From UBA5486 sp036744795 (lineage in GTDB: Bacteria > Bacillota > UBA4882 > UBA10575): a stretch of DNA of 64,000 bases. Both the position numbers and the translations under genes were made by a program. Below the pieces are notes generated by a model. The model worked only from the letters and a program-made list of their open reading frames with translations. It did no database searches and had not been told where the DNA came from. The stretch's first letter is position 1. Each line of letters begins with the position of its first letter. The DNA is taken from contig DAIOHK010000002.1 in assembly GCA_036744795.1 (NCBI GenBank), positions 62,001-126,000 on the forward strand. The letters are read 5' to 3'. This document shows, in pieces, positions 1 through 9,416 of the stretch.

Positions 1-7
1 GCTCTAA

Positions 8-46
8 AAAAAAGAACGCCTCCCTTTTAAGGTGGGCGTTCTTTTT
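8..46 (-). terminator. Rho-independent terminator
   Basis: Inverted repeat AAGAACGCC / GGCGTTCTT around a short loop, with A-runs on the left and T-runs on the right, so it can act in both directions. It lies directly downstream of the minus-strand gene ending at 59 and would terminate that transcript. Confidence 0.8.
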
Positions 47-58
47 TAATTTTAATGC

Positions 59-547
59 TCAGAGAAAAAGCTTTTTTATCTCCTCAATTACCTCCTCGGG
101 CTTATTTACAAGGATCATAATACCAGCTTTTTGATATTCGATAAATAAATTTTCAAGAGAAAAATTGAGTAATATAACATTCTTTCCATTTTTTAAAGCT
201 AATGCGATCTCAGAGATTGTCCCCGAACGTCCAGGTAAAGCTACCACTATATCGCTACTAAGGATATTGATGAAATTCCGACCATCTCCCATTCCAGTCA
301 AGATCGGGATGTCGATGAAAGGGGAAGCCAGTTCCGTATTACGATCAGGCAAAATGCCCACGGTTAGTCCGCCTTGTTCTTTTGCTCCGCGGGCTGATGC
401 TTCCATTACGCCAACTCCACGGCCGCCATTTAACAAAACCCAACCCTCTTTAGCAATTAGTCCCCCAAGTTTATAAGCCATTTCACAGACTTCAGGAGGC
501 GCTCCTTCTCCGCCCCCCATCACCCCAATAATTAACTTTTTCATCAT
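59..547 (-). CDS. SLOG/LOG-like Rossmann-fold protein (TIGR00725 type)
   Basis: A 162-residue protein of the SLOG nucleotide-binding superfamily, which includes LOG-type cytokinin riboside 5'-monophosphate phosphoribohydrolases. The N-terminal IGVMGGGEG loop, the central GGRGVGVMEASARGA and the late PGRSGTISEIALAL are the family's nucleotide-binding and PGGxGT-like signatures. In the last one the second Gly of the usual PGGxGT is Arg (PGRSGT), as in the TIGR00725 subgroup, so the LOG reaction should not be assumed. A GGAGG box precedes two adjacent ATG codons; the second (544) has the better spacing. The gene stands alone between terminators. The fold is secure; the substrate is unknown. Confidence 0.85.
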   Translation of the reverse strand: MMKKLIIGVMGGGEGAPPEVCEMAYKLGGLIAKEGWVLLNGGRGVGVMEASARGAKEQGGLTVGILPDRNTELASPFIDIPILTGMGDGRNFINILSSDIVVALPGRSGTISEIALALKNGKNVILLNFSLENLFIEYQKAGIMILVNKPEEVIEEIKKLFL

Positions 548-637
548 TAAACCTCCAAATACACGCAGTCTCTGTTATTATTAACCATTCGGCTATATAA
601 ACCTCTCTATAATATATTAAAAAAAGATAAACAACAC

Positions 638-666
638 GTAAAAAGCCGAAGCATTTCGCTTCGGCT
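638..666 (-). terminator. Rho-independent terminator
   Basis: Perfect 9-bp stem AGCCGAAGC / GCTTCGGCT with a 5-nt loop. On the minus strand it is followed by a T-run, so it ends transcription from the FG-GAP gene. Confidence 0.85.
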
Positions 667-760
667 AGAACACCCCTTACTCTAGAATCTCTTTTTCCTT
701 TAACCTTTTTAGGTTCCTAAAGAAGATTGTTTATCATAATTAACCAAGCCAAGATAGTTT

Positions 761-1750
761 CTACTCCTCCCCTAAACGACAAATATGAAGATTATTCGGA
801 TGCCCGACAACCACTACTTCTTGCTCCCCATCGCCATTAATATCACCAGTTGCGACAGTAACAAGACCACTTGGAAATGAACGTTCTTTTCTAATCGCCT
901 TAAAACCTTTCTCTTCTAAAGTAAAAAAATTTAGTCTCCCCCATCCATCGGCAGTATAAAGAATAGACCTCTTGTCAATCGTACCGACCTGCATTCCAAA
1001 AGCAACAGCTGGAAGAAGTTTTTCGCTTTTAAACTCCGGAACTAACATTTCTTCTTCCTGATCCCAGCGGAGGAAAGTAATAGTTCCAGAGCGACTACTT
1101 AAACCAGACTCGGTTATTACTTCGGCATAACCATCACCATCCAAATCCCCACCAGTTATACTCCGGATATTTCCTAGTAATGGGCTAGTACCGATTTTTA
1201 ATAATTCTTCTCCCAGCAAACGATAAACATCCACAACCTTCTCATCATATTTGTCCATTCGTTTTCCTAAGCGAACAACTAGTAATTCATCAATACCATC
1301 CCCATCAAGATCTGCAGCGGATAATTCATAAGGAGATAGGGAATGATAAATCTGGGAAGTAAGGGTAATTCTCTCATTTTCGTATGTATAAAGATAAAGG
1401 CATTTTTCGGTAAAAATAATAATTGCCTCTTCTCCGGAGGGTAATAGTTTCCCCGTAGTCATGACTGGGAGTCCTTCTTTTAGTAAATTGGAACTTTCCC
1501 AAACTGTATTTAATTCCCCTTCGGACCATCTTAATACCTGAACCGAGATCAAGTGATCAGTATAATCCCGTCCTAAAACCACTAACTGGTTGTATCCTTG
1601 GCCCATTAAGTCCGCTAATTCTACTCTAAAAATGGATTCATACAGGTAATCTTTTTTGGTCAGGATATCAGAAGGAAGTGCAGAGTAGGAGGGGGAAAAA
1701 ATCATCAACACACAAAAAAGGATAATCGCCATTTTTCTAAAAAAAAGCAT
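761..1750 (-). CDS. Secreted FG-GAP/VCBS-repeat protein
   Basis: About 329 residues if translation starts at the ATG at 1750, which has AAAGGGGAGG seven bases upstream; the longer frame from 1780 has no comparable site. Residues 1-23 form a signal peptide (charged start, long hydrophobic run, SPSYSA end). The rest carries beta-propeller-like repeats with calcium-loop motifs: DLDGDGIDELLVV near residue 147, DLDGDGYAEVITE near 202 and DINGDGEQEVVVVG near 303, plus degenerate copies between them. FG-GAP repeats are calcium-binding propeller blades of exported or surface proteins. No catalytic domain is visible, so a binding or structural role outside the cytoplasmic membrane is most likely. It is transcribed alone. 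Confidence 0.75.
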   Translation of the reverse strand: MLFFRKMAIILFCVLMIFSPSYSALPSDILTKKDYLYESIFRVELADLMGQGYNQLVVLGRDYTDHLISVQVLRWSEGELNTVWESSNLLKEGLPVMTTGKLLPSGEEAIIIFTEKCLYLYTYENERITLTSQIYHSLSPYELSAADLDGDGIDELLVVRLGKRMDKYDEKVVDVYRLLGEELLKIGTSPLLGNIRSITGGDLDGDGYAEVITESGLSSRSGTITFLRWDQEEEMLVPEFKSEKLLPAVAFGMQVGTIDKRSILYTADGWGRLNFFTLEEKGFKAIRKERSFPSGLVTVATGDINGDGEQEVVVVGHPNNLHICRLGEE

Positions 1751-2123
1751 TTTTTTCCTCCCCTTTAAATTATCATCCATCTTATTCTTGATGTTAATGT
1801 TTTTTTCCTGCCACTTGAGTTTTTATAATTTTTTCTTTAAATAAGTATAGTATATTCCCATAAACACTAAGCCATATTATAAGAAGTACTTTATTATTAA
1901 GAAATTCCATGGATTTAAGAATTGCATGGTTGGTTAAATAACGCCATAAATCTCACTTTTAGCACCTTCTTAATTGGCTGAGCTTTCATTTTTCATTCAT
2001 TATTTGGAAATTTGATTTAGCTTGTCTTGCTTAAAGGGTCCGAAATGAGATGGGTAATTATGCAATTCCTCTATTATGGAAAATAACTTGGCTTCAATAA
2101 TGTTCAACGGAAGGGGGATTGGA
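1751..2123. other. Divergent intergenic region with one family A core
   Basis: Region between the minus-strand FG-GAP gene and the plus-strand DUF4912 gene. It must hold both promoters but no clear -35/-10 pair stands out. A family A repeat core (AATTATGCAATTCCT) lies at 2056-2070. No other gene is seen. Confidence 0.5.
2056..2070 (-). repeat. Family A repeat core (partial)
   Basis: AATTATGCAATTCCT matches the family A core found at more than ten other intergenic sites in this window. The GTGGTTAAAT side is not recognisable here. It lies about 50 bases upstream of the DUF4912 gene start. Confidence 0.55.
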
Positions 2124-3137
2124 ATGACTCTAGAAGAACTGGCTAGTATGACCAGAAAGGAGCTCCTTGATTTAGCCAGAGAAAAACAGATAAAAAACAG
2201 ATCAAGATTGACAAAATCCGAACTAATTGAGAATCTTAGAGCCATCACAGTCCAGGGCGAAACAAAACCAGATATCACTAAACCAACAGAAGAAGCACCG
2301 GAACCAATTTACACTTCAGGAATTACGGTTGATGAAGAAAGAGACGGTAAAGAACAGATTAAATTTGAAGAGTTTGTACTTCCGCCCTTTTACAACCAGA
2401 CAAAAATCACTCTACTGGTCCGTGACCCATATTGGCTCTTTACCTACTGGGATCTTCATCAGGAAGTAAAAGAAAAACTTAGAAATGAATATAATGGCTG
2501 GGAGCGGATCCCCTTTGGTCTAAGGGTATATGGAGAAGAAGAATCCGGTAGCGGCCAACCGGAATTTTTTGATGTCGCGGTCTCTCCTCATACAAGTAAC
2601 TGGTATATTAATGTCAAACCCAATCATAAATACACAGTTCATTTAGGATACTTTGCCCCATCCGGAGAATTCATTACCCTTGCCTGTTCCAATACGGTCA
2701 CTACCCCCCGTGATGGTATTTCTAGTGTTATTGATGAGGAATGGATGATTATTGAAGAAGACTTTCGTCGTCTTTACCAGTTGGCCGGTGGTTTTCCTAC
2801 TGCTGATTCAGTTGAAATTGTTGAATCTCTAGTGAAAAGGCTAGAACGAGAGATGGGCTCTGCCGCCATTAGTAGCATTAGCAGTCCGGCAGGAGTCCCT
2901 CGAGAAAAACGCCAGTTCTGGCTGGTTCTTGATACGGAGTTAATTGTTTACGGAGCAACAGAACCCGATGCTCATCTTACTATTGATGGCCAACCCGTTG
3001 TTTTACGCCCAGATGGTTCTTTTACTTTAAGAATGGCTCTTCCTGATGGGCTAAAAATTATTCCGGTAACTGCTCAGTCTAACGATGGCAAAGATGAGAT
3101 TACAATCACGCCAGTTGTCTCTAAAGAAACTCGTTAA
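2124..3137 (+). CDS. DUF4912 protein with N-terminal Rho-N/SAP-like domain
   Basis: 337 residues from the ATG at 2124, which follows GGAAGGGGG by six bases; the longer frame from 2076 has no such site. Residues 1-40 (LASMTRKELLDLAREKQI, LTKSELIENL) form a Rho-N/SAP-like helical module, and about 45-85 is an acidic linker. Residues 90-220 match DUF4912, including LLVRDPYWLFTYWDL and the aromatic-rich NWYINVKPNHKYTVHLGYF. The C-terminal quarter is a beta-rich domain (LVLDTELIVYGATEPDAHLTIDG) resembling an Ig-like bacterial surface fold. DUF4912 genes are commonly adjacent to GH57 DUF1957 genes, as here, so a role in alpha-glucan or polysaccharide metabolism is inferred. Its biochemical function is unknown. 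Confidence 0.85.
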   Translation: MTLEELASMTRKELLDLAREKQIKNRSRLTKSELIENLRAITVQGETKPDITKPTEEAPEPIYTSGITVDEERDGKEQIKFEEFVLPPFYNQTKITLLVRDPYWLFTYWDLHQEVKEKLRNEYNGWERIPFGLRVYGEEESGSGQPEFFDVAVSPHTSNWYINVKPNHKYTVHLGYFAPSGEFITLACSNTVTTPRDGISSVIDEEWMIIEEDFRRLYQLAGGFPTADSVEIVESLVKRLEREMGSAAISSISSPAGVPREKRQFWLVLDTELIVYGATEPDAHLTIDGQPVVLRPDGSFTLRMALPDGLKIIPVTAQSNDGKDEITITPVVSKETR

Positions 3138-3181
3138 TGTTTCTTTATTTTCGCAAGCAGGTTGAAATTGGAGGTAATTTA

Positions 3182-4807
3182 ATGGAAAAAGGTTATCTGG
3201 CTTTAGTATTACATGCTCACCTTCCGTATGTCCGTCACCCGGAACATGAGAATTTTCTCGAAGAGAACTGGCTTTTTGAGGCGATCACTGAAACTTATAT
3301 CCCTTTATTAAAAGTTTTTGAAAAACTAGCTGAAGATGGAGTAAAGTATCGTTTAACTATGAGCATAACACCACCATTGCTATCTATGTTAGTAGATCCT
3401 TTACTCCAGGATAGATATATACGGCATCTTGAAAAACTCATTGAGTTGTCAGAGAAAGAGATTGAACGCACTCGTTGGCTTCCGGAATTTAACCAAATGG
3501 CTCATATTTATCGGGATATGTTTTCCTATTCACATTGGTATTTTATTGAGAAATGTGGTAAAAATTTGATCTCTTCTTTCCGGCGATTACAGGATGAAGG
3601 ATACTTGGAGATTGTTACCTGTGGAGCCACACATGGATATCTTCCCTTAATGGTGCAAAGAGAACCTGTAAGAGCACAAATCCACTATGCAGTGGAATAT
3701 TACACCAAAGCCTTTGGCCGCCCCCCGCGGGGAATCTGGTTGCCCGAATGTGGCTATAATCCCGGAGATGATACCATTCTACGGGATTATGGAATCAGAT
3801 ATTTCTTTACAGATGCCCATGGGCTTCTCCATGCCTCTCCCCGGCCGAAATATGGGAATTTTGCTCCTGTATATTGTCCTTCCGGAGTAGCAGCTTTTGG
3901 CCGGGATCTGGAATCATCCAAACAAGTATGGAGTGCCAATGAAGGTTATCCCGGGGACTATGATTACCGCGAATTTTATCGTGATATTGGTTATGATCTT
4001 GAATATGATTATATTAGGCCCTATATCCATCCCAGCGGGATCAGAATTAATACAGGAATTAAGTATTATCGGATTACAGGAAAAACTCATAATAAACAGC
4101 CGTATAATCCCTACTGGGCACGGGAAAAAGCTGCTCTTCATGCCGGTAATTTTATGTTTAACCGGGAAAAACAGATTGAATATCTTTCAACCATCCTTGA
4201 CCGTAAACCCATCCTGGTCTCGCCTTATGATGCAGAACTCTTCGGACACTGGTGGTTTGAAGGACCACAATGGCTGGACTACTTGATACGAAAAATTTAT
4301 TATGATCAGAAGACCATAAAAATGATTACACCAAGTGATTATCTAGCCATGTATCCTAAAAATCAAGTCAGCACTCCTTCCCTCTCCAGCTGGGGATATA
4401 AAGGCTATAATGAGGTATGGCTGGAAGGCAGTAATGATTGGATCTACCGTCATCTCCACCAGATTGCCAGGCAGATGGTAGAACTGGCCAATTCCTATCC
4501 TGATGCCTCTGGTCTGTTAAAAAGAGCATTAAATCAAGCCGCCCGTGAAGTTTTACTGGCTCAAAGTAGTGACTGGGCATTCATTATGAAAACCGGTACC
4601 GTAGTCCCATACGCTATTAAGAGAACCAAAGATCATGTTGGACGGTTCTTTAGTCTTTTTGAGCAGATTACCAATAACCGTATTGATGAAGAATGGTTAA
4701 GAGAGCTCGAGTATAAAGATAATATATTTCCTGAGCTGGATTACCGGATCTACTCTTCCTCCGAACGGACTAAAAGAAGTGTCGAAGATCTAGCCATGGC
4801 TTTATAG
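3182..4807 (+). CDS. GH57 family 1,4-alpha-glucan branching enzyme (DUF1957 type)
   Basis: 541 residues from the ATG at 3182, preceded by TTGGAGG; the frame opens upstream at 3137 but lacks a site. The N-terminus LALVLHAHLPYVRHPE is the GH57 strand-1 signature. The expected nucleophile is Glu189 in GIWLPECGYNPG, and the general acid/base is Asp350 in SPYDAELFGHWWFEG. A DUF1957-type C-terminal helical domain follows (WAFIMKTGTVVPYA, RTKDHVGRFFSL). GH57 members of this architecture are mostly glycogen/alpha-glucan branching enzymes (EC 2.4.1.18); amylase activity cannot be excluded. It begins 45 bases after the DUF4912 stop, suggesting co-transcription. A family B repeat begins directly after its stop codon. 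Confidence 0.88.
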   Translation: MEKGYLALVLHAHLPYVRHPEHENFLEENWLFEAITETYIPLLKVFEKLAEDGVKYRLTMSITPPLLSMLVDPLLQDRYIRHLEKLIELSEKEIERTRWLPEFNQMAHIYRDMFSYSHWYFIEKCGKNLISSFRRLQDEGYLEIVTCGATHGYLPLMVQREPVRAQIHYAVEYYTKAFGRPPRGIWLPECGYNPGDDTILRDYGIRYFFTDAHGLLHASPRPKYGNFAPVYCPSGVAAFGRDLESSKQVWSANEGYPGDYDYREFYRDIGYDLEYDYIRPYIHPSGIRINTGIKYYRITGKTHNKQPYNPYWAREKAALHAGNFMFNREKQIEYLSTILDRKPILVSPYDAELFGHWWFEGPQWLDYLIRKIYYDQKTIKMITPSDYLAMYPKNQVSTPSLSSWGYKGYNEVWLEGSNDWIYRHLHQIARQMVELANSYPDASGLLKRALNQAAREVLLAQSSDWAFIMKTGTVVPYAIKRTKDHVGRFFSLFEQITNNRIDEEWLRELEYKDNIFPELDYRIYSSSERTKRSVEDLAMAL

Positions 4808-4883
4808 GTAGTCGCTCATGCCGGTTACCTTAACATCAAGAAGTGATTAAAATCAAAAACCGGGTGAGTCGACAAGCTCCAGA
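4808..4883 (-). repeat. Family B stem-loop repeat
   Basis: Complete family B unit in reverse orientation, starting one base after the GH57 stop codon. It is bounded by GTAGTCGCTCATGCCGG and CCGGGTGAGTCGACAAG with AAGTGATTAA in the centre. It is nearly identical over about 75 bases to the copy at 18845, including the outer CTCCAGAGGCA flank. Confidence 0.8.
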
Positions 4884-4909
4884 GGCACTTTAATTTAGGA
4901 AGAGGAAAG

Positions 4910-5050
4910 ATGGTAAAAAAGTTTTTAAAAAAACTGGCTCAGATCAATCTTAGGGTGTGGGGGAAAAAACCTCTTAACTACCATCATGTATCAAGAAAAA
5001 ATCTGAAGCTTACCCCAGAGTATAATAAGGAAAAACCGCCCGACAAATAA
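4910..5050 (+). CDS. Small basic hypothetical protein (46 aa)
   Basis: A 46-codon frame beginning MVKKFLKKLAQINLRVWGKK and ending KEKPPDK. An AGGAAGAGG box ends four bases before the ATG. It is Lys/Arg-rich with no recognisable domain. It lies between GH57 and the penicillin-binding protein, just downstream of a family B repeat, and its last codons form the left arm of the terminator at 5031-5060. Good spacing of the ribosome binding site supports it. The overlap with the terminator and lack of any known homologue argue for caution. Confidence 0.35.
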   Translation: MVKKFLKKLAQINLRVWGKKPLNYHHVSRKNLKLTPEYNKEKPPDK

Positions 5051-5064
5051 GGGCGTTTTCTTTT
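5031..5064 (+). terminator. Rho-independent terminator
   Basis: Stem CGCCC / GGGCG extended by an A-run pairing with a T-run, followed by TTTTCTTTTCTTTTA. It ends transcription from the DUF4912-GH57 unit and the small frame. Confidence 0.7.
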
Positions 5065-5114
5065 CTTTTAGTCGACAAAATTTAAAATACCTTAAATAAT
5101 AGGTGTGAAATTTA

Positions 5115-7259
5115 ATGAACCGGACAAGTGAAAAAGAAGTAAAAAAAGAAGGTTTTGCTAAACTAAAAACAGAGTGGCGGCTGTTACTCCAGAAATTGCT
5201 GATCGGCATAGCTGGAGTACTACTAATCATTCTTTGCCTGCCATTAGCCCCCCCTGTTCAACCTATTACTACGCAAATTTTAAGTGATAATGGAGAGGTA
5301 ATCAGTTTTTTATACCGGGAAAACCGGCAACCGGTTCTTCTCTCGGTAGTTCCTGATTTTTTACAACAGGCTTTTCTGGCAGTCGAGGATCACCGTTTTT
5401 ATCAGCATAATGGTTTTAGTCCGGTTAGTTTCTTCCGGGCAGCCTATCATAACCTGTTTGTTCGTAAGGGATTACAAGGTTTCAGCACCATTACTCAACA
5501 AGTAGCAAAAAATTGCTACTTATCTGCAGAAAAAACATTAATTCGGAAGATCAAAGAATTGTTCCTGGCTTTCCGCCTGGAACTGCACTATAGCAAAGAG
5601 CAGATCCTGGAAATGTATTTAAATCAAATTTATTTTGGCCACGGTGCCTATGGAATAAAGACTGCCGCCCTCACGTATTTTGGGAAACCCCTTCCGGAGC
5701 TAAATAGAATCGAATGGGCACTACTGGCGGGAATTCCTAAAGGTCCTGCCCTTTATTCTCCATACCTTAACCGTGAAGCTGCCTTAAACCGAATTAAAAC
5801 AGTACTCCAGCGGATGGTAACCGTTGGTTACATTACAGAAGAAGAAAAGGAAGAAATCTTAAACGAACAGATGAGGCTTCCCGGGTTACAAAACTCTCCC
5901 AAACAAGCCCATTATTTTCTTGATTATGCACTAGATGAAGCGGAAAAGATTTTACATCTCCCCAAGGACCAAATACCGGGACTGGGCTTAAAGATTGAAA
6001 CCTCACTTTCATTACCAATGCAAAAAGCAGCTGAAACTGCTTTAAAGAATGGTCTTAGCCCATATCAACATAATCTTCAGCCACAAGGGGCTATCATCGC
6101 CGCTAATCCCAGAACAGGTGAGATTAAAGCTTTAGTCGGGGGGACAGATTACTATAAAACTCCTTTTAATCGGGCATTAAAAGCCTATCGGCAACCCGGA
6201 TCCGCCTTTAAGCCCTTTGTTTACCTTGCAGCACTAGAAGCTGGATATACCCTAGCTTCAACTATTCCCTGCCATGCTCTTTCCTTCTCTACTGATTCAG
6301 GGTCATATGAACCGCGGGACTATGGGGCCAAACCTTATCACCAAAGGGATCTAACACTCCGGGAAGCTTTAACAGTCTCCTGTAATCTTGTAGCTGTTTC
6401 TCTCCACCATCGTCTGGATATTACCCCAACTATTAACATGGCCCGCCGTCTGGGGATCACTTCACCATTAAAAGAAAATCTCTCACTAGCTTTAGGATCC
6501 TCAGAAGTAACCCCTATTGAACTACTCCAAGCCTATGCTCCGATTGCTAATGGTGGAAGATCTGTACCCCTCTGGGCGGTAAAACGAATCTATAATGATA
6601 AAGGGAAATTAATCTGGGAACGAAAACCCCGTTCCCGTCAGGTTCTTGATCCTAGGTTAGCTTATTTAATTACTTCAGTTCTCAAAGGTACTCTCCATCC
6701 TGGAGGTACGGCAGCTGTAGCCGGTAACAGTCTCCGCCATCAAGCTGCCGGTAAAACCGGAACCACTCAAGATAATAGAGATGCCTGGTTCGTTGGCTAC
6801 ACCCCCCAATTAGCTGCCATAGTATATATTGGTGATGATCAGAATAAACCTCTACCAGCCGGAGGCGGGTCCCTAGCCGCCCCCATCTGGGTGAATTTTC
6901 TCAACCAGGCTCTAGCAGATACTCCTGCCCAACAATTTCTAATACCCGAAGGAATTATTTCCCGGAAAATCTGCCGGGAAACGGGGCTGCTTGCCACTCC
7001 AGAATGCCCCGGTTTAAATGAGTATTTCCTTTTCGGGCGGGAACCAACGGTTTATTGTGCAAAACACCGGCGGATTAAATTAAGAGTCTGTACTAAAAGT
7101 GGACTCTTACCTAATCCTAACTGCCGGGAGGTGGAAGAACAGGAATTTACCTGGGAAAAGCATCCTAATACTACCTGCGAAGAATGTCAGGCACCCCGGA
7201 ATCTTTGGGAGTATTTCTTTGGAAAACCTTTCCCGCTCTTTAAACCAAAAGATGATTAA
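5115..7259 (+). CDS. Bifunctional penicillin-binding protein, class A (PBP1A type)
   Basis: 714 residues. A short cytoplasmic tail is followed by one membrane helix (about 26-45). The GT51 glycosyltransferase domain (about 70-240) has catalytic Glu91 in AVEDHRFYQHNGF and the STITQQVAKN motif. The transpeptidase domain (about 310-590) has SxxK at Ser363-Lys366 (GSAFKP), SxN at 422-424 (SCN) and KTG at 547-549 (AGKTGTTQDNRDAWFVGY). It polymerises and cross-links peptidoglycan outside the cytoplasmic membrane. The C-terminal 90 residues are Cys-rich (ICRETGLLATPECPG, VYCAKHR, RVCTKSGLLPNPNC, TTCEEC), a tail seen in several Firmicute PBPs. It is flanked by terminators on both sides and so is monocistronic. 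Confidence 0.95.
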   Translation: MNRTSEKEVKKEGFAKLKTEWRLLLQKLLIGIAGVLLIILCLPLAPPVQPITTQILSDNGEVISFLYRENRQPVLLSVVPDFLQQAFLAVEDHRFYQHNGFSPVSFFRAAYHNLFVRKGLQGFSTITQQVAKNCYLSAEKTLIRKIKELFLAFRLELHYSKEQILEMYLNQIYFGHGAYGIKTAALTYFGKPLPELNRIEWALLAGIPKGPALYSPYLNREAALNRIKTVLQRMVTVGYITEEEKEEILNEQMRLPGLQNSPKQAHYFLDYALDEAEKILHLPKDQIPGLGLKIETSLSLPMQKAAETALKNGLSPYQHNLQPQGAIIAANPRTGEIKALVGGTDYYKTPFNRALKAYRQPGSAFKPFVYLAALEAGYTLASTIPCHALSFSTDSGSYEPRDYGAKPYHQRDLTLREALTVSCNLVAVSLHHRLDITPTINMARRLGITSPLKENLSLALGSSEVTPIELLQAYAPIANGGRSVPLWAVKRIYNDKGKLIWERKPRSRQVLDPRLAYLITSVLKGTLHPGGTAAVAGNSLRHQAAGKTGTTQDNRDAWFVGYTPQLAAIVYIGDDQNKPLPAGGGSLAAPIWVNFLNQALADTPAQQFLIPEGIISRKICRETGLLATPECPGLNEYFLFGREPTVYCAKHRRIKLRVCTKSGLLPNPNCREVEEQEFTWEKHPNTTCEECQAPRNLWEYFFGKPFPLFKPKDD

Positions 7260-7276
7260 CATCTGAGAGAATTGCT

Positions 7277-7304
7277 AAAGTGCTTTTTTGAGCACTTTTT
7301 TTTT
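7277..7304 (+). terminator. Rho-independent terminator
   Basis: Stem AAAGTGCT / AGCACTTT with a TTTTTG loop followed by a nine-base T-run, downstream of the penicillin-binding protein. Confidence 0.9.
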
Positions 7305-7459
7305 ATTAGAAATGCATAATTATCCTAGGTATCCATTTAACATAATTAAAAGAGGATAATTTTGTTATAGAAAGAATTAATCTAGTAAGTTTCTTATGTT
7401 AAAGTGTTAAAAAAATTGCCTTAATAATTATGTTTCTAGAAATCTTTCCGGAGGTTAGA

Positions 7460-9400
7460 ATGAAGAATATTAAACAAATCCTTTTGCTCTCTCTGCTTTT
7501 TTCTTTATTCTTTACTCAGCAAAGTTTGGCATTTAACTCCGAGGGGCTAGAAATTAATATTACTGCTGGATTTAGGTATGATTTAGCACCAAAAACCTGG
7601 ATCCCAGTTACTATTCAAATATCTAATTCCGGAGAAGAAGTTAGTGGTGAATTAGTGCTAAAATTAAAACAGGAATTTGTTTTAACTGGAGAATCAAAGG
7701 AAACTGAATATCTTATCCCAATTGCACTCCCTTCTTCTTCACAAAGAATATATAGGACAACTATTTTTAATCCTCCTGCTTCAGATACCCCACTGCGTTG
7801 TGAATTTTCTTCCCAAGATAAAATTTTATTCAGCAAAGATCTTTTTCTCAAACAAGTTCTTAGTGAGCAGAATCTTCTAGTAATAACTAATTTAAGTTCC
7901 GGGTATGAATTTACCAATACTAGTCTCTGGTCAGTCTTCTATCTTACCCCCGAACTTTTACCCGTAGATCCTATCGCCTACTGGGGAATTGAAGCGATCA
8001 TTATTGATCGGGCTGATCTAACTCGATTAAACAGCCATCAAGTAGATGCGATTCTTACTTGGGTTGCTCAGGGAAAAACGATTGTTTTGACTGGCGGAAA
8101 TAGCAGAGCTTCTCTTAGTTCACCCTTAGTTTCCCGCTTATTTAGCGGGAAGATCGGAGGAAAAGAAGTTTTACGCTTAAACGGATTTGACAAAGAAGAG
8201 CTACTTTTTGCGGGAAATAATGAATTTATTGAAATTTACCAACTAGAAAAACCATCAGCCGGTAGAACCCTGATCGAAAAAAAGGGAAAACCCCTTCTAA
8301 TCAAAGAGCAGATTCATGATGGTATCCTTTATTTTCTAACCTTTGATCCCTACGCTCCTAACCTGTATTCCAGACCGGAAAGAGAGCAACTCTTTTCTTC
8401 ACTTCTTTCCTTAAGTATAATGGAGACAAAGATCAACCACGGAATTTTAGATTACATGGTCCCTGATCTTCTTCGTTCAGTACCATATTCCCTACCTTCC
8501 AGATTTTGGGTTCTGGGATTAACCATAGCTTTTAGTTGCTTGTTATATTTCTTTTCCATACGATGTAAAACACGAAAGATTAATCTTTTCTTAAAATATA
8601 CGGTTTTCATCCTGTTTACTCTATTTTACTCCGGTTTTATCGTACTTTTTTTCAATTTAGAGATGAGACCAAATAAACAGGTTCTCTCTGAAATTGCGGT
8701 AATTAATAAATCTCCTTTGGGTTCATACGCAGCTGTAGAAAGTTATTATGCTCTTTTCTCCCGTGAAACCTCTGGCCTAGAAGTAATTTGTGATCGTCGA
8801 ACTGGTGCTGTAACTTCACTTTCACCCCAAGCCGGTTCTAATCTTAACGAAGTATTAAAAGTTACCATCAGTGATGACCAACAGACGAAGATTAAATTTA
8901 GCAATCAGAATGACAACTGGTCAAGCCTGGGTTTCCGGGAAAATTACTTTACTAAATTCCCTTTGTTTCTAGAGACTAAAAAAACAGGGGAAAGACTCCA
9001 GATCAGACTAGCAAATTCCAGTAAATTATCTGTGGAAAGGCTTTTACTTTATCAGAATAATAATTGGTTTGAGCTTGGACCGGTCAATCCCGGAGATACA
9101 AATACTTTCGAGATCGATTCAACTACGCCCGAAGCTGATAGTACCCGCGGAATTCCTCTTTACCCCCTTAAAAAGTGGGGCAGATTAAATGAACATTATT
9201 TATTACGCCAAGAATTTCTCAACCGGGTAGCCGGGAGACTCTTCCAAGATACAATCCGGCAAATCGCTGGTAATGAACTAAGCGAAAACCATACTTATAT
9301 CTTATGCTTAATTAGGGGCCGAAATCTACCTGAAGGAGCACAGTTGAGCAAAGCTGGAACCAGAGAATTGTTCGGATTTTGGATAGTACCGGCCTTTTAA
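7460..9400 (+). CDS. Exported/membrane protein of a MoxR-VWA cluster, GATase1-like domain
   Basis: 646 residues from the ATG at 7460, which follows CCGGAGG; the frame's upstream ATG at 7430 has no site. It opens with a signal peptide (KQILLLSLLFSLFFTQQSLA). A beta-rich extracytoplasmic region comes next, then a Rossmann-like segment (about 138-225: LLVITNLSSGYEF, AIIIDRADLTRLNSHQVDAI, GKTIVLTGG) resembling class-I glutamine-amidotransferase folds without a catalytic Cys. Two membrane helices lie at about 350-366 and 376-398, and a second beta-rich domain reaches the end. First gene of the MoxR/DUF58/VWA cluster. Proteins of this layout often accompany moxR operons; the function is unknown. 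Confidence 0.7.
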   Translation: MKNIKQILLLSLLFSLFFTQQSLAFNSEGLEINITAGFRYDLAPKTWIPVTIQISNSGEEVSGELVLKLKQEFVLTGESKETEYLIPIALPSSSQRIYRTTIFNPPASDTPLRCEFSSQDKILFSKDLFLKQVLSEQNLLVITNLSSGYEFTNTSLWSVFYLTPELLPVDPIAYWGIEAIIIDRADLTRLNSHQVDAILTWVAQGKTIVLTGGNSRASLSSPLVSRLFSGKIGGKEVLRLNGFDKEELLFAGNNEFIEIYQLEKPSAGRTLIEKKGKPLLIKEQIHDGILYFLTFDPYAPNLYSRPEREQLFSSLLSLSIMETKINHGILDYMVPDLLRSVPYSLPSRFWVLGLTIAFSCLLYFFSIRCKTRKINLFLKYTVFILFTLFYSGFIVLFFNLEMRPNKQVLSEIAVINKSPLGSYAAVESYYALFSRETSGLEVICDRRTGAVTSLSPQAGSNLNEVLKVTISDDQQTKIKFSNQNDNWSSLGFRENYFTKFPLFLETKKTGERLQIRLANSSKLSVERLLLYQNNNWFELGPVNPGDTNTFEIDSTTPEADSTRGIPLYPLKKWGRLNEHYLLRQEFLNRVAGRLFQDTIRQIAGNELSENHTYILCLIRGRNLPEGAQLSKAGTRELFGFWIVPAF

Positions 9401-9416
9401 GAAAGGGGTTTTTATC

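Noticed and set aside
165..476. Plus-strand frame opposite the SLOG-like gene
   Set aside because: It mirrors a conserved protein gene, has no ribosome binding site and its translation is low-complexity. It is a shadow.
7405..7430. Additional family A copy before the MoxR cluster
   Set aside because: GCCTTAATAATTATG resembles the core only weakly and could be chance in AT-rich DNA.
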